From assembly GCA_030037355.1 (NCBI GenBank), contig JASHRL010000301.1, positions 1 to 45,776 of the forward strand: a DNA stretch of 45,776 bases. Direction: 5' to 3'. The position numbers were made by a program, and so were the translations under genes. This DNA is from Candidatus Acidiferrales bacterium (GTDB taxonomy: Bacteria > Acidobacteriota > Terriglobia > Acidiferrales > UBA7541). Positions within the stretch are counted from its first letter, which is position 1. Each line of letters starts with the position of its first letter. This document shows, in pieces, positions 25,013 through 34,736 of this stretch. The notes under the pieces are model-generated. The model searched no databases and had not been told where the DNA came from. It was given only the letters and a program-made list of their open reading frames with translations.

Positions 25013-25615
25013 ATGAAAAAAGCGGTTCTCTATGCAAGGGTGAGCACGCCCGACCAGCACCTTGAGACGCAGCTTTACGACTTGCGAAAGCTCGCGGTGC
25101 AGCGCGGCTTTGAAGTCATCCGCGAGTACACCGACCGAGGAATTTCTGGCAGCAAGGCGAAGCGTCACGGCCTCGACGCCATGATGGCCGACGCAAGGCG
25201 AGGAGAATTCTCGGTCGTGCTAGTCGCAGCATTCGACCGCATCGCCCGGAGCACTAAGAGCTTTCTTGAGGTCGTGGATGAACTCAACAGTCTCGGCGTT
25301 GAATTCATCAGCGCCAGAGAAGCAATCGACACGAGCGGGCCGATGGGGCGCATGTTCATCACGATGGTCGGCAGCATCGCCGAACTCGAACGGAGCCTAA
25401 TTGTCGAGCGCATCAAGGCGGGCATGAGAAGGGCAAGGCTGGAAGGTCAGCGCCTCGGTCGTGTGCCGCTCGACATCGACCGCGACGCGCTCGTGCGCGA
25501 CCGTGTGAGCGGGTTGAGCCTCACCGAGACCGCAAGGCGGTACAAGGTTTCACGCGCAACAGTCGTGAGACTAGTGCGACAAGCAAGCCAACAACAGACA
25601 GTCGCAGCCGCGTGA
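25013..25615 (+). CDS. serine recombinase (resolvase/invertase type)
   Basis: This 200-aa protein is a small serine recombinase. The catalytic serine lies in YARVSTPDQ (Ser11), followed by REYTDRGISGSKAKRHGLDAM, AAFDRIARSTKSFLEVVDEL and the ITMVGSIAELERSLIVERIKAGMRRAR helix that precedes the DNA-binding part. The C-terminal helix-turn-helix is LSLTETARRYKVSRATVVRLV. A GGGAGGCG ribosome site supports the ATG at 25013. It could resolve multimers of a replicating element or invert a segment. No transposon ends were found around it. Confidence 0.93.
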   Translation: MKKAVLYARVSTPDQHLETQLYDLRKLAVQRGFEVIREYTDRGISGSKAKRHGLDAMMADARRGEFSVVLVAAFDRIARSTKSFLEVVDELNSLGVEFISAREAIDTSGPMGRMFITMVGSIAELERSLIVERIKAGMRRARLEGQRLGRVPLDIDRDALVRDRVSGLSLTETARRYKVSRATVVRLVRQASQQQTVAAA

Positions 25616-25681
25616 GCCGCACAAGCTCGCATCCGAGGCATATAGAGACCCCCATTTCTCGATAGCCACGAGAGGAGACGA

Positions 25682-25912
25682 ATGAAGACCCGAATCAAAG
25701 TTCCACCGCCGCACAAGGTACGCCGAGCGTTTCGCCGCGCAGTACGTCCGGGCTTCGGCGCTGCTTGCATTTGGTGTGGGCATGGCTATCGTCTCGGGCA
25801 ATACACTCACGCGGCGGAAGACGCCCACTTGCTCAAGTGCCCCGGATTCCCGGAAAAGGGGAAGCAGCAAATTCGTGACATGCAAGAGCCGAAGCGAGAA
25901 TCAAAATGCTAA
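25682..25912 (+). CDS. 76-aa protein with zinc-finger-like cysteines
   Basis: This small basic protein has CIWCGHGYRL (about residues 29-38) followed by TH...DAHLLKC, giving a C-x2-C plus H/C pattern compatible with a single zinc finger. A GAGAGGAGACGA ribosome site precedes the ATG. It follows the serine recombinase by about 65 bp on the same strand. A zinc-binding DNA-contacting role is possible; no family is recognised. Confidence 0.5.
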   Translation: MKTRIKVPPPHKVRRAFRRAVRPGFGAACIWCGHGYRLGQYTHAAEDAHLLKCPGFPEKGKQQIRDMQEPKRESKC

Positions 25913-26079
25913 GTTGTTGAAAACAGGTTCTGGTCAGAAAGGGTCGTTGCGCAGCAGGCCGTAAGTCTTGAATTTGTAGCGTCGGTTTTTCGTGCAGTGC
26001 ATGGTTCGGAGACTAATGTCTAGTGACCACACGCCGTTGTGAAGCAAGCACGGAGGCCCAAAGACGGTCAGATTACGAA

Positions 26080-27198
26080 CTATGCGAAGAGTGGTTCGGG
26101 TTCAGGAATTTTGATTTGAATGCTCGAATCCACATGACCTTGTAGATTTCTCAGAAGCCTCGCAACTGTGTTTCCGCAAGCCTTCGGGGCGAGATAAACA
26201 CGCATGAAGTGGGGAGCAAGGTCAAATCTAAGACGGCTTCCCGTGTGCAGGTCTACGCCCTCTATCTGAACTTGCTGTTTTCCAACGTCCTCGACGATGC
26301 CCCAAGTCTTGAGCGGCTCCCTGCAAGAGACCAATTCCTTGACGAATGTTTCAAAGTTCCGCAGAGGCTTGGGAAATTCCAGCACTAAAGGCTCGCCCAA
26401 AAGGGTCTTTCCATGTTCGGAGATACCGGGCCGTATTCGAGCGAACTCCTCGATGGCCAATATCAAAGACTTGTATTCGTGAAGAAGCGTGGACACAACT
26501 TGCAGGTGCAGATTGATGGAATTACCGGCAGCCTTTAGTCTTCCCCACTCGTTCAATTCCTGAATAATGTATGACCGTGTGTTCTTGTCCTCATGGGCAA
26601 ATTTAACCATGGAGAAAGCCAAAGCGTTCGGTGCAAATTTCTCCAGTTGGTTTATCCAATTTTCAGCCCCCGTGCCCGAATGCCGGATTCTGACAACCGT
26701 GTTCGGCTCATCAATCAAATTCGTTTCCGACGCAGGCAAGAATTCGGTTTCATCAAAATCAACTCCAAAACCCATAGACCGACCGTTCCGCTGAATTGAA
26801 CGCATCATGTCAGAGGGCGGCCAAGCGTAGTCGAGGTTGTGGTTTTCTTCCACCACCGTACCGAGCACTTCTTGCGCCACATCCACGTTGGACATCGTGT
26901 GCGCCACCCAAAATCGAGCGTCCAACAGGTCGAAGAAAAAGCCGACATCACCCTTGGAGGCTTCGAAGAGCCTTTTGTCCTGAGTCTCCCGAACCTTCAA
27001 ACCAACCTTTTCTGTTGCTTCGGACAAAATCTCAGGTGCAGTCTTGGAGTTGAGCGTATCGCCGTTTCCGGCGTGGGCCTCCAAGAGGTAAGTTTTCAAA
27101 GGCCCGCGCCCCTTGGGGAACTCTCTTTCCCGGTCGAAATACACGTTTACGTTCCGTAGATGCTCTTCCAAATGTAGGGCCATCTCTTTTCTGTCCAT
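26080..27198 (-). CDS. unknown 372-aa partner of a PD-(D/E)XK protein
   Basis: I do not recognise this protein. It starts at 27198 behind a GAGGGGGCG ribosome site; an extension to 27354 would run far into the upstream gene. Features are an N-terminal charged segment, a middle GFFFDLLDARFWVAHTMSNV stretch (about residues 90-109), an NWINQLEKFAPNALAFSMVKF helix (about 188) and a beta-rich C-terminal third (QVQIEGVDLHTGSRLRFDL). No nuclease or ATPase motif is visible. It lies 13 bp after the PD-(D/E)XK gene, so the two form a unit, divergent from the Mod-Res genes. Confidence 0.7.
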   Translation of the reverse strand: MDRKEMALHLEEHLRNVNVYFDREREFPKGRGPLKTYLLEAHAGNGDTLNSKTAPEILSEATEKVGLKVRETQDKRLFEASKGDVGFFFDLLDARFWVAHTMSNVDVAQEVLGTVVEENHNLDYAWPPSDMMRSIQRNGRSMGFGVDFDETEFLPASETNLIDEPNTVVRIRHSGTGAENWINQLEKFAPNALAFSMVKFAHEDKNTRSYIIQELNEWGRLKAAGNSINLHLQVVSTLLHEYKSLILAIEEFARIRPGISEHGKTLLGEPLVLEFPKPLRNFETFVKELVSCREPLKTWGIVEDVGKQQVQIEGVDLHTGSRLRFDLAPHFMRVYLAPKACGNTVARLLRNLQGHVDSSIQIKIPEPEPLFA

Positions 27199-27211
27199 GA
27201 TGCCGCCCCCT

Positions 27212-28135
27212 CTAGGAAATGGACTCGGGAGGAAAGAGCCAACCGCTTTCCGGTTCTCTTGCCGGTTCAAAGGGCCGATTACTTTCCAATCGCTCGACAA
27301 ATCCGTAAGCGAGTCGCTCGAACTTCTGAAACGTTTTGGTGCGTGCGCTCGCATCCCGTCCGAGCAGTCCCGCCGTAAACTCTACGAAGAATTCTTTCGG
27401 GCTGTGCGTTGCCCTCACTATCTGTGCGAACTCCTGAAGTTCATTCTTGCAGACTTCGAGCAGGATTTCTTTGACCATTTCTGAAAGGTATCGTCTCAGG
27501 TCGGTGCCCATACAGGCCCAATCGTTGAAAGTCTCTTCCAACACTTGATGGGGTGAAACTCGGCCCACCTGCCGCCGCAACAATGAGACTAAGGTTGGAA
27601 ACACCAACCGCGCCAACTCGGGCTTCTTTGTCTGCGTATTCGCCAGCAAGAACCGGGGAACTTCTTCCAACGGCGGCAAAGCCACTCCAGCCATAAACTT
27701 CTTGGAGAGCGCCGTGTCTTTTACTTGCCCGAAACTGAGTTCCGCGTTAGTTCCCAATGAAACCACCGGAATGGGCAATCCCATTTCTCTAATCGCAGTG
27801 GAGACAGTCTTTGAGTCCCCTGCCAAGCAACAATAAACGACCTCGACAGATGCTGAGTCTGGCTGCGGAAACGTCACGTTGCCAGTCCGCTGTACGTCGG
27901 TGGCTGAAATCGCCGCATACACCCGAGCCTGTTTCTCCTCAACTGTCCGCCCGGATTTGCACTCCCAAATAATTGCGTGGTTTCTTGCCCGGTTTAGGCA
28001 AATGATGTCTGCCTCGACGATTCCTACGTTTGGCACGGAAACGGGTTGCTCTATCATTGTCAACCGATACCCGCTTTCATACAAGATGGATGGCCAGTGA
28101 GTATCGCGCTTTAGGAAACCAAGCACCGCGTTCAC
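27212..28135 (-). CDS. PD-(D/E)XK nuclease-like protein
   Basis: This 307-aa protein has a PD-(D/E)XK-like core in its first quarter: Glu20 in YESGYRL, Asp43 in IVEADIICLN, and Glu58-Cys-Lys60 in IIWECKSGRT, with the right strand spacing. The rest (about 90-300) is unrecognised and helical. A catalytic DNase is likely, but it could also be a binding-only fold. It starts at ATG 28135 and faces the methyltransferase gene across a 234-bp divergent region. The partner gene follows immediately. The pair is probably a defence or anti-element module. Confidence 0.7.
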   Translation of the reverse strand: MNAVLGFLKRDTHWPSILYESGYRLTMIEQPVSVPNVGIVEADIICLNRARNHAIIWECKSGRTVEEKQARVYAAISATDVQRTGNVTFPQPDSASVEVVYCCLAGDSKTVSTAIREMGLPIPVVSLGTNAELSFGQVKDTALSKKFMAGVALPPLEEVPRFLLANTQTKKPELARLVFPTLVSLLRRQVGRVSPHQVLEETFNDWACMGTDLRRYLSEMVKEILLEVCKNELQEFAQIVRATHSPKEFFVEFTAGLLGRDASARTKTFQKFERLAYGFVERLESNRPFEPAREPESGWLFPPESIS

Positions 28136-28369
28136 GGGAATGAGGTCTCGTTGCAGGGTCTAATTTCCTTCGAGGCGAGGCTCGGACATGCTCCTCCTCC
28201 CCGCAAACTGATTTCGGGATTATCTCCGCAACGAACCCGCACGGCAAGGTCTTGCTTTCGCCGCACTGCGTACATAACGGGTAATTGTCCGAGGCTTAAT
28301 GGGCGTCACCGACGACGAGGGTGATAGAATTGCGCCCGTAATTCTTCATTTACTGAGGGAGCGGGACTG

Positions 28370-31090
28370 ATGGCAGCGAGGGCAAAAGCTCCAAAGACGA
28401 AGTCTGCCAAGAATTACCACCATCCTGAATCCGAAAGCCCGATGCGGCCCGAGGTGGGGACGCAGGCGCAATTCAAGAAGAAGCTACCTCCCAAGACCTA
28501 CCGCTACGATTCGTCGCTCTCGCCTGCGCTTGATTGGGACGGAAAAAACTCGGCGCGAGAACAGGGCGAGGCCCAACTCGCAATCGCCGAAGCCGAACTC
28601 AAAGGACTGCATTCCAAGCTCAGCGTGAAGGCGGAAGTCTGGAAAGAGGTCGCCGGGCAAGTCGGGAAGGCGCAGGAGTCGGTACGGAAGTTGAAAGCGA
28701 TGAGCAAGCCGTTCCTGAATTGGGCTGGCAAAGCGGAGCGGCTTTCTTTTGATGTGCCGTCGCTGCCGCTATTCATTCACGAGCGGCTCTCGACCAAAGC
28801 CATTCTCGAAACGCTCAAGGGGCATCGCTTCAACCGCAATCAGGCGACGATGTTCGACCTTTGGGGCGACCCGCAGCACTCGGTGACCGACCAAGTGCTC
28901 CGCGCCTACGAACACAGGGACAAATGGGTCAATCGGATGATTCTGGGCGATTCGCTCGTCGTCATGAACTCGCTCCTCCACTATGAGGGCCTCGGTGGCC
29001 AAGTCCAGATGATTTACATTGACCCGCCCTACGGAATACAGTTCGGGTCAAATTTCCAACCCTTCATCCGCAAGAGAGATGTTGGCCACAACGATGATGA
29101 GGATATGACCCGTGAGCCGGAGATGGTACAAGCCTACCGCGACACTTGGCAGCTTGGATTGCACTCATACCTGACCTACCTACGTGACCGGCTTCAAATT
29201 GCACGCGACCTACTGACTCCGTCCGGGAGCATCTTCGTGCAAATTGGAGATATGAATCTTCATCATCTTCGAGAGGTCATGGACGAGGTTTTTGGCGCTG
29301 ACAACTTTTGTGCACTCATCGCCTTTAGAACCTCTGTTCCCTTGAAATCCACCGGGTTGGCCAGCATCGCTGACCACATTATGTGGTATTCGAAAGACGT
29401 TGAGCGTGTGAAATACAGGGACATGTTTGTCCCGAGAGAAATCGGCGAGGGAACTGTCTATACATCCGTTGAGTTGTCAGATGGCACGCGGCGGAAGATG
29501 ACCTCAGAGGAGCGTGCGGAGCCATCGTTGCTCCCGAAGGATTCGCGGGTTTTCTGCACAGAAAACTTGGTGTCGAGTGGCTACACGCCGACATGCATCT
29601 TCGAGTTCGAATACGAGGGGGAAAAATACAATCCGACCTCCGGTAAGAGCTGGAAAACAAATTTAGATGGTATGAAAGTATTGGCGACAAAACGACGGCT
29701 CGATGCGTCTGGCGATACTCTCAGATATGTCCTCTACCTCGATGATTATCCAGTCATGAAGCTAACCAACCTTTGGACAGATGTTAAGGGCGAAACGGAC
29801 AAACTCTATGTCGTCCAGACCCCGTCCAAAGTGATACAGCGATGCATCCTTATGACGACGGAACCCGGTGACCTAGTGCTTGACCCGACCTGCGGAAGCG
29901 GAACCACAGCATACTGTGCGGAGCAATGGGGTAGGCGTTGGATAACCATCGACACCAGCCGCGTGCCCCTCGCCCTTGCTCGGCAGCGTATTCTAACTTC
30001 GACATTTCCATGGTACGAACTGCAAGACGAGTCTCGCGGGCCAATCAGTGGTTTTGTCTACGAGCGCCCTCGGAGACGCGAAGAAATCGGCGGCATTGTA
30101 CCTCACGTAACATTGAAGTCCGTCGCGCACAGCGAACCCTCTGAAGAAGTTGTTCTAGTGGACAAACCAAGGGAGAACTCCAACGTTACACGAGTGACCG
30201 GCCCGTTCTGCTTTGAGGCGACGATTCCTACCCCTCTGGATTTCGAGGAGCGGAAGTCGGAGACCGCTGCGACCGAGAAGGAAGCAGAACTCTCTTTTGT
30301 TGACCGAATGCTCGAAGTTCTTCGCAAGTCACCTGTACTGCGCCTCGAAGGCAACAAAACTGTCACACTGAAAAATGTTCGGCCACCGGCAAAAACCCTT
30401 TCACTCTCAGCCGAGGCGATGGTGCCGAACGGAGCGGAGAAGCCGGTGGCTTTTGTATTCGGCCCGGAGAACGGCGCGGTGAGCGAGAAGCTGGTGTATG
30501 AAGCCGCTCGCGAGGCGCACGCCAAGAGCTACTCGCATCTGTACGTCATTGGCTTTGCCGTTCAACCGAACGCACGGATGCTCATCGACAAATCTGCCGA
30601 AGTCGTCGGCATTCCCGCTACCTATGTGCAGGCGACGCCAGACCTGATGATGGGCGACCTGCTGAAGAACATGCGCTCCAGCCAGATTTTCAGCGTGTGC
30701 GGATTGCCGGAAATCGAAGTGCGAAGACTCAAGTCGAAGAACGGCGCAGCGAAACAATATGAAGTGGAATTGCTGGGCCTCGACGTGTTCGACCCCGTCG
30801 AGATGGTGAACCACAAGAGCAAGGGCGATGATGTGCCTGCGTGGTTTCTGGACGTGGATTACAACGACCTGTGCTTCCACGTGAGCCAAGCATTCTTTCC
30901 CCGGACGGGCGCATGGGAAAGCCTAAAAAAGGCGCTGCGCGGGGAATATGAAGAGAACGTATGGGAGCATCTGGCGGGAACGGTCAGCGCACCATTCGAG
31001 GCAGGCGACCAAGGCCAAATCGCCGTCAAGGTGATTGACGACCGGGGGAATGAATTGCTGGTGGTGAAGAACCTGAAAGAGGCGAAGTAA
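28370..31090 (+). CDS. type III-like DNA methyltransferase (Mod)
   Basis: This 906-aa protein is a beta-class amino-methyltransferase, most like type III Mod subunits. DPPYGI (Asp218) comes first and the AdoMet site LDPTCGSGTTAYCAEQWG (Asp505) later, which is the beta-class order. A large segment between them (about 260-490) would hold target recognition. The C-terminal third is unrecognised but continuous. A GGGAGCGGGAC ribosome site lies upstream and a TAGAAT hexamer near 28325 may be its -10. It ends 3 bases before the Res start, so the two are coupled. It should methylate adenine (or cytosine N4). Confidence 0.88.
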   Translation: MAARAKAPKTKSAKNYHHPESESPMRPEVGTQAQFKKKLPPKTYRYDSSLSPALDWDGKNSAREQGEAQLAIAEAELKGLHSKLSVKAEVWKEVAGQVGKAQESVRKLKAMSKPFLNWAGKAERLSFDVPSLPLFIHERLSTKAILETLKGHRFNRNQATMFDLWGDPQHSVTDQVLRAYEHRDKWVNRMILGDSLVVMNSLLHYEGLGGQVQMIYIDPPYGIQFGSNFQPFIRKRDVGHNDDEDMTREPEMVQAYRDTWQLGLHSYLTYLRDRLQIARDLLTPSGSIFVQIGDMNLHHLREVMDEVFGADNFCALIAFRTSVPLKSTGLASIADHIMWYSKDVERVKYRDMFVPREIGEGTVYTSVELSDGTRRKMTSEERAEPSLLPKDSRVFCTENLVSSGYTPTCIFEFEYEGEKYNPTSGKSWKTNLDGMKVLATKRRLDASGDTLRYVLYLDDYPVMKLTNLWTDVKGETDKLYVVQTPSKVIQRCILMTTEPGDLVLDPTCGSGTTAYCAEQWGRRWITIDTSRVPLALARQRILTSTFPWYELQDESRGPISGFVYERPRRREEIGGIVPHVTLKSVAHSEPSEEVVLVDKPRENSNVTRVTGPFCFEATIPTPLDFEERKSETAATEKEAELSFVDRMLEVLRKSPVLRLEGNKTVTLKNVRPPAKTLSLSAEAMVPNGAEKPVAFVFGPENGAVSEKLVYEAAREAHAKSYSHLYVIGFAVQPNARMLIDKSAEVVGIPATYVQATPDLMMGDLLKNMRSSQIFSVCGLPEIEVRRLKSKNGAAKQYEVELLGLDVFDPVEMVNHKSKGDDVPAWFLDVDYNDLCFHVSQAFFPRTGAWESLKKALRGEYEENVWEHLAGTVSAPFEAGDQGQIAVKVIDDRGNELLVVKNLKEAK

Positions 31091-31093
31091 GCG

Positions 31094-34000
31094 ATGGCCG
31101 GTTATCCCGAGGTTGGAGAGCCAATCCAGAACTCGCCGTTCGAGGAGCCGACTCGCTATTGGTACATCCGCGAGGGCGAGCAGCCGCAGCTTGTCGAGGG
31201 GCGGCGGCGACCTGCGATTGTGTTCGCTCCTCGCGAACAGAAAAAGCCGTGGCAAACGGACGAGCGGCTGTTGCGGCCTTCGAAGCAGTACCCAACAGGA
31301 TTCGAACTCGCGTTGGTCAACCTGATTCGAGAGCGCGTAGCCGAATGGCAAAAGCAGGGCTATCCCGGCACGACACGAACAACTCTCGAACTCATGCAAT
31401 GGTGGAGGCGCGAGGGGCGCGAAAAGCGGCTCTTCTTCGCTCAGCTTGAGGCCGCAACCTCCGTAATTTTTCTGAAGGAGGCGCGAGCCGATTTCCTGCA
31501 AGGCGTTTCCATCCCGCGAGACGAGCCAAGCGACGACCGCAAGGAAAAAGACGGATACACGGGATTCGAGCGGTACGCCTGCAAGATGGCGACCGGCTCC
31601 GGCAAAACGACGGTGATGGGGATGCTGGCGGCGTGGAGCATCCTGAACAAGGTGAACAACCGAAGCGATGGACGGTTTTCAGACACAGTGCTGGTTGTCT
31701 GTCCGAACGTGACCATCCGGCAGCGGCTCGCCGAACTCGACCCGTTGCTCGAAGAGGCTAGCATTTACCGGACGCGAGACCTCGTCCCGGCGCACTTGAT
31801 GCCGCTGTTGAGCCAAGGGAAGGTCATCGTTACGAACTGGCACGTGTTCGAGCCGCAGGGAACGCAGACGGACGGCGTTAGCTCGAAGGTGGTGAAGGCA
31901 GGCAAGGAAGTGCGGGTCAAAGAGACCATCAACATCGGCTCGAAGACGACTACCGCCCACGGAAAGCGTTACCTCAGCCTGAAGGATTACGAATTGCAGG
32001 TTGCGAACGGAATGCTGACCGTATTGCCAGACGGAGAAGCACGAGACAAAGATGGCAGCCTGAAACGAGTGAAGGTCGAGTCCACGCGATACGTCGAGAG
32101 CGACACGGCCCTCATCAATCGAGTAATTGGGCGTGAGGTTGGCGGGAAGCAGAATCTTCTTGTGCTGAACGACGAGGCGCACCACGCCTACCGCATCAAG
32201 CGCGAGGAGCCTGACGAGGAAGAAGAAGACGAATTCGGCGAGCAGGAAGAGGCGGACGAATTCTTTCAAGAGGCGACCGTCTGGATTGACGGACTGGATA
32301 AGCTGCATAAGCAGCGAGGCATCAATTTTTGCGTTGACCTGTCGGCGACTCCATATTTCCTCGGTAGAGTCGGGCAAGAGTCGAATAAGCCCTTTCCGTG
32401 GGTCGTGAGCGACTTCGGTCTGATTGATGCCATCGAGTCAGGGCTGGTGAAGATTCCTCAGTTGGCCGTCCGCGACACGACCGGAGAAGAAATTCCCGGC
32501 TACCTGAATATCTGGCAGTGGATTCTGGAAAAGAAGCTCACTCCAGCGGAACGTGGCGGCAAGAAAGGAAGCCCGAAGCCATCTTGAAGTACGCCCACCA
32601 TCCCATTGCGATGCTAGGCGGACTTTGGGAGAAGGAAACTGTTGATTGGGCAAAAAACGAAGCTGACCCACGACCGCCTGTCTTCATTCTCGTCTGCAAG
32701 AACACGAAGATTGCGAGGGCAATTTACGAATGGCTCGCCGAGGACAAAGCACCGACTGGGATTCCATCTGCGCGTGTCGCGGGCTTCCTCAACCAGAACG
32801 GTCAGGTGAACACGATTCGGGTGGACACGAAGGTGATACACGAGACGGACGTGGAGGGCGCTAAGGGAGACGAGGTTCGGTGGATGCGGTTCACGCTGGA
32901 CACCGTGGGGAAGACTGGTTGGCCCGGCGACCGGCAGGGACGACCGCTCTATCCAGAGGGGTTCGAAGAACTGGCAAAAAAATTGGAGCGGCCACTCCAT
33001 CCTCCGGGACGGGACGTGCGCTGCATCGTGAGCGTCGGGATGCTCACTGAAGGATGGGACTGCAACACGGTCACGCACATCATTGGGCTGCGCCCGTTCA
33101 TGTCACAGCTTCTGTGCGAGCAGGTCGTGGGGCGAGGACTCCGACGAGTGAGCTACGAACTCGGCAAGAACGGGCACTTCACTGAGGAGGTTGCCAAGGT
33201 GTTCGGTGTGCCGTTCGAGGTCATCCCGTTCAAGGCGAATCCGCAGGGCGCTGCGCCGCCGCGAGTGAAGAAATATCACGTCCATGCGATTCCCGAAAAG
33301 GCGGAATACGAAATCCAATTCCCGAGAGTCGAGGGCTACACGCAAGGGATTCGGAACCACGTGACGGTGGATTGGGCGAACGTGCCGCGCATGGTGTTGC
33401 AGCCCGACTTGATTCCTCCCAAGGTGGACATGAAAGGGCTGAGCATCTCGGACACCGGGCGATTGAGCTTGGCGGGGCCGAATCGCTTGGACGAAGTCAC
33501 GCTGAAAGAGTATCGGGCACGGATGAGATTGCAGGAGCTTGTATTCGATTTGGCGAAGGGCCTGACCAAGGAATATGTTTCGCAGCCGCAGTGCCACGTG
33601 CCCGCCCACGTTTTGTTTCCGCAACTGGTCAGAATCATCCAGAAGTACATGGCAGAGAAAGTGGAAGTCCGCCCTCCTGCCGACCTCAAGGATTTGGGTC
33701 TTGCGCCGTATTACCCTTGGCTGGTCGAAATCTTGACCGAAAATATCCGGCCCGACACAGCAGGCGGTGAGGCACCAGAGATTCCCCGTTACGAATCGAG
33801 CCGAGGCCCCGGCTCCACTGCCGAAGTGGATTTCTGGACGAGCCGGGAGCCACGGGAAGTCGTGAAATGCCACCTGAACTATGTCGTTCCTGACACTCAG
33901 AAGTGGGAGCAGGCCGCTGCTTACTACATTGATTCGCACGATGCCGTGGATGCGTTCGTGAAAAACTCGGGACTCGGATTCGCAATCCCGTACCTGCACA

Positions 34001-34236
34001 ACGGACAGATGCACGACTACATTCCCGATTTCATAATCCGGCTCAAGAGCGACCCGCAGGTTCACCTGATACTAGAAACCAAAGGTTATGACGAGCGCGA
34101 AGAGGTTAAGGCTGCGGCGGCGAAGCGCTGGGTGGATGCCGTGAACTCGGATGGCTCTTATGGAAAGTGGCGCTACGAACTAGTGAAGAAGACCACGGAT
34201 GTTCCGAAGAAAATCAGTGAGGTTTCTGGGGCGTAG
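31094..34236 (+). pseudogene. type III-like restriction helicase-nuclease (Res), frameshifted
   Basis: The Res partner reads in two frames. The first, 31094-32587 (497 aa), has Walker A ATGSGKTT (about residue 166), DEAH box NDEAHHAYR (about 360) and the SAT motif LSATPYFLGR (about 416). The second, ending at 34236, continues with KYAHHPIAMLGGLWE, helicase motif VI QVVGRGLRRV and a C-terminal PD-(D/E)XK nuclease (DYIPDFIIRL then LILETKGYD). The break lies in AAGAAAGGAAGCCCG (32562-32576). One missing base would restore GGKKGxPEAILKYAHHP. No slippery heptamer is apparent, so a mutation or a sequencing error is more likely than programmed frameshifting. It resembles the family named BPTD_3080 in some databases (recalled, not checked). 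Confidence 0.85.
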
Positions 34237-34268
34237 AGAGAGACATCCCGGTAAACGGAGGAGCGTGC

Positions 34269-34736
34269 GTGAAGATTGCGTTGAAATGGGAAAAGCCGCT
34301 GCGTTTGAAAGACGGTTCACGTTTGAATCAAATCTATCTTTGTTCCGGTCTCGACGATTTACCGAAAAAGCCCGGCGTCTACGTATTCGCTCGAAAGTTT
34401 GGAAATAATATCGCCCCTCTCTACGTGGGTCAGGCTTCCAAGCTGAGAGGGCGAATTGAAGGGCAATTCAACAATCTGCGACTTATGATGGGAATTAAGA
34501 ATGCCCCGGCAGGCAAGCGCATTCTGCTGGCCGCACGTCTTTACTTGAAGCGAGGACAGCAAATGAGTAAGGTGCTCGACATTGTCGAGTCTGCCTTGAT
34601 TAAGAATGCTCTCGCGCAGGGGCACGACTTGCTGAACCAACAGGGCACGAAGACCAAGGTGCACGTCATCAGGTCTGAGGGGAACAGTTCGTCGCGGCAG
34701 GTTGCGCCCCTTACGATGCTTGCGGAGCGGAAATAG
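34269..34736 (+). CDS. GIY-YIG nuclease-like protein
   Basis: This 155-aa protein has a GIY-YIG-type core: GVYVFA (Gly36-Tyr38), LYVGQASKLRGRI (Tyr52, Gly54, Arg60/62) and a later glutamate in DIVESALIKN (about residue 107). That order of catalytic residues is complete, so a metal-dependent single-strand nicking activity is plausible. It follows the Res gene by 32 bp, with the start preceded by a GGAGGAGC-type ribosome site. Its stop overlaps the convergent TM0106 gene by 26 bases. It may be an accessory nuclease of the restriction block. Confidence 0.8.
   Translation: MKIALKWEKPLRLKDGSRLNQIYLCSGLDDLPKKPGVYVFARKFGNNIAPLYVGQASKLRGRIEGQFNNLRLMMGIKNAPAGKRILLAARLYLKRGQQMSKVLDIVESALIKNALAQGHDLLNQQGTKTKVHVIRSEGNSSSRQVAPLTMLAERK

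Noticed and set aside
25013-25912. Transposon around the serine recombinase
   Set aside because: No transposase, no terminal inverted repeats and no target duplication were found; more likely a resident recombinase of the element.
32556-32590. Programmed -1 frameshift in Res
   Set aside because: No X-XXY-YYZ heptamer in the zero frame near the break and no obvious stimulatory stem; a simple indel or sequencing error is more likely.
33103-34065. 320-codon minus-strand frame
   Set aside because: Opposite the second half of the Res gene, which has recognisable helicase and nuclease motifs.
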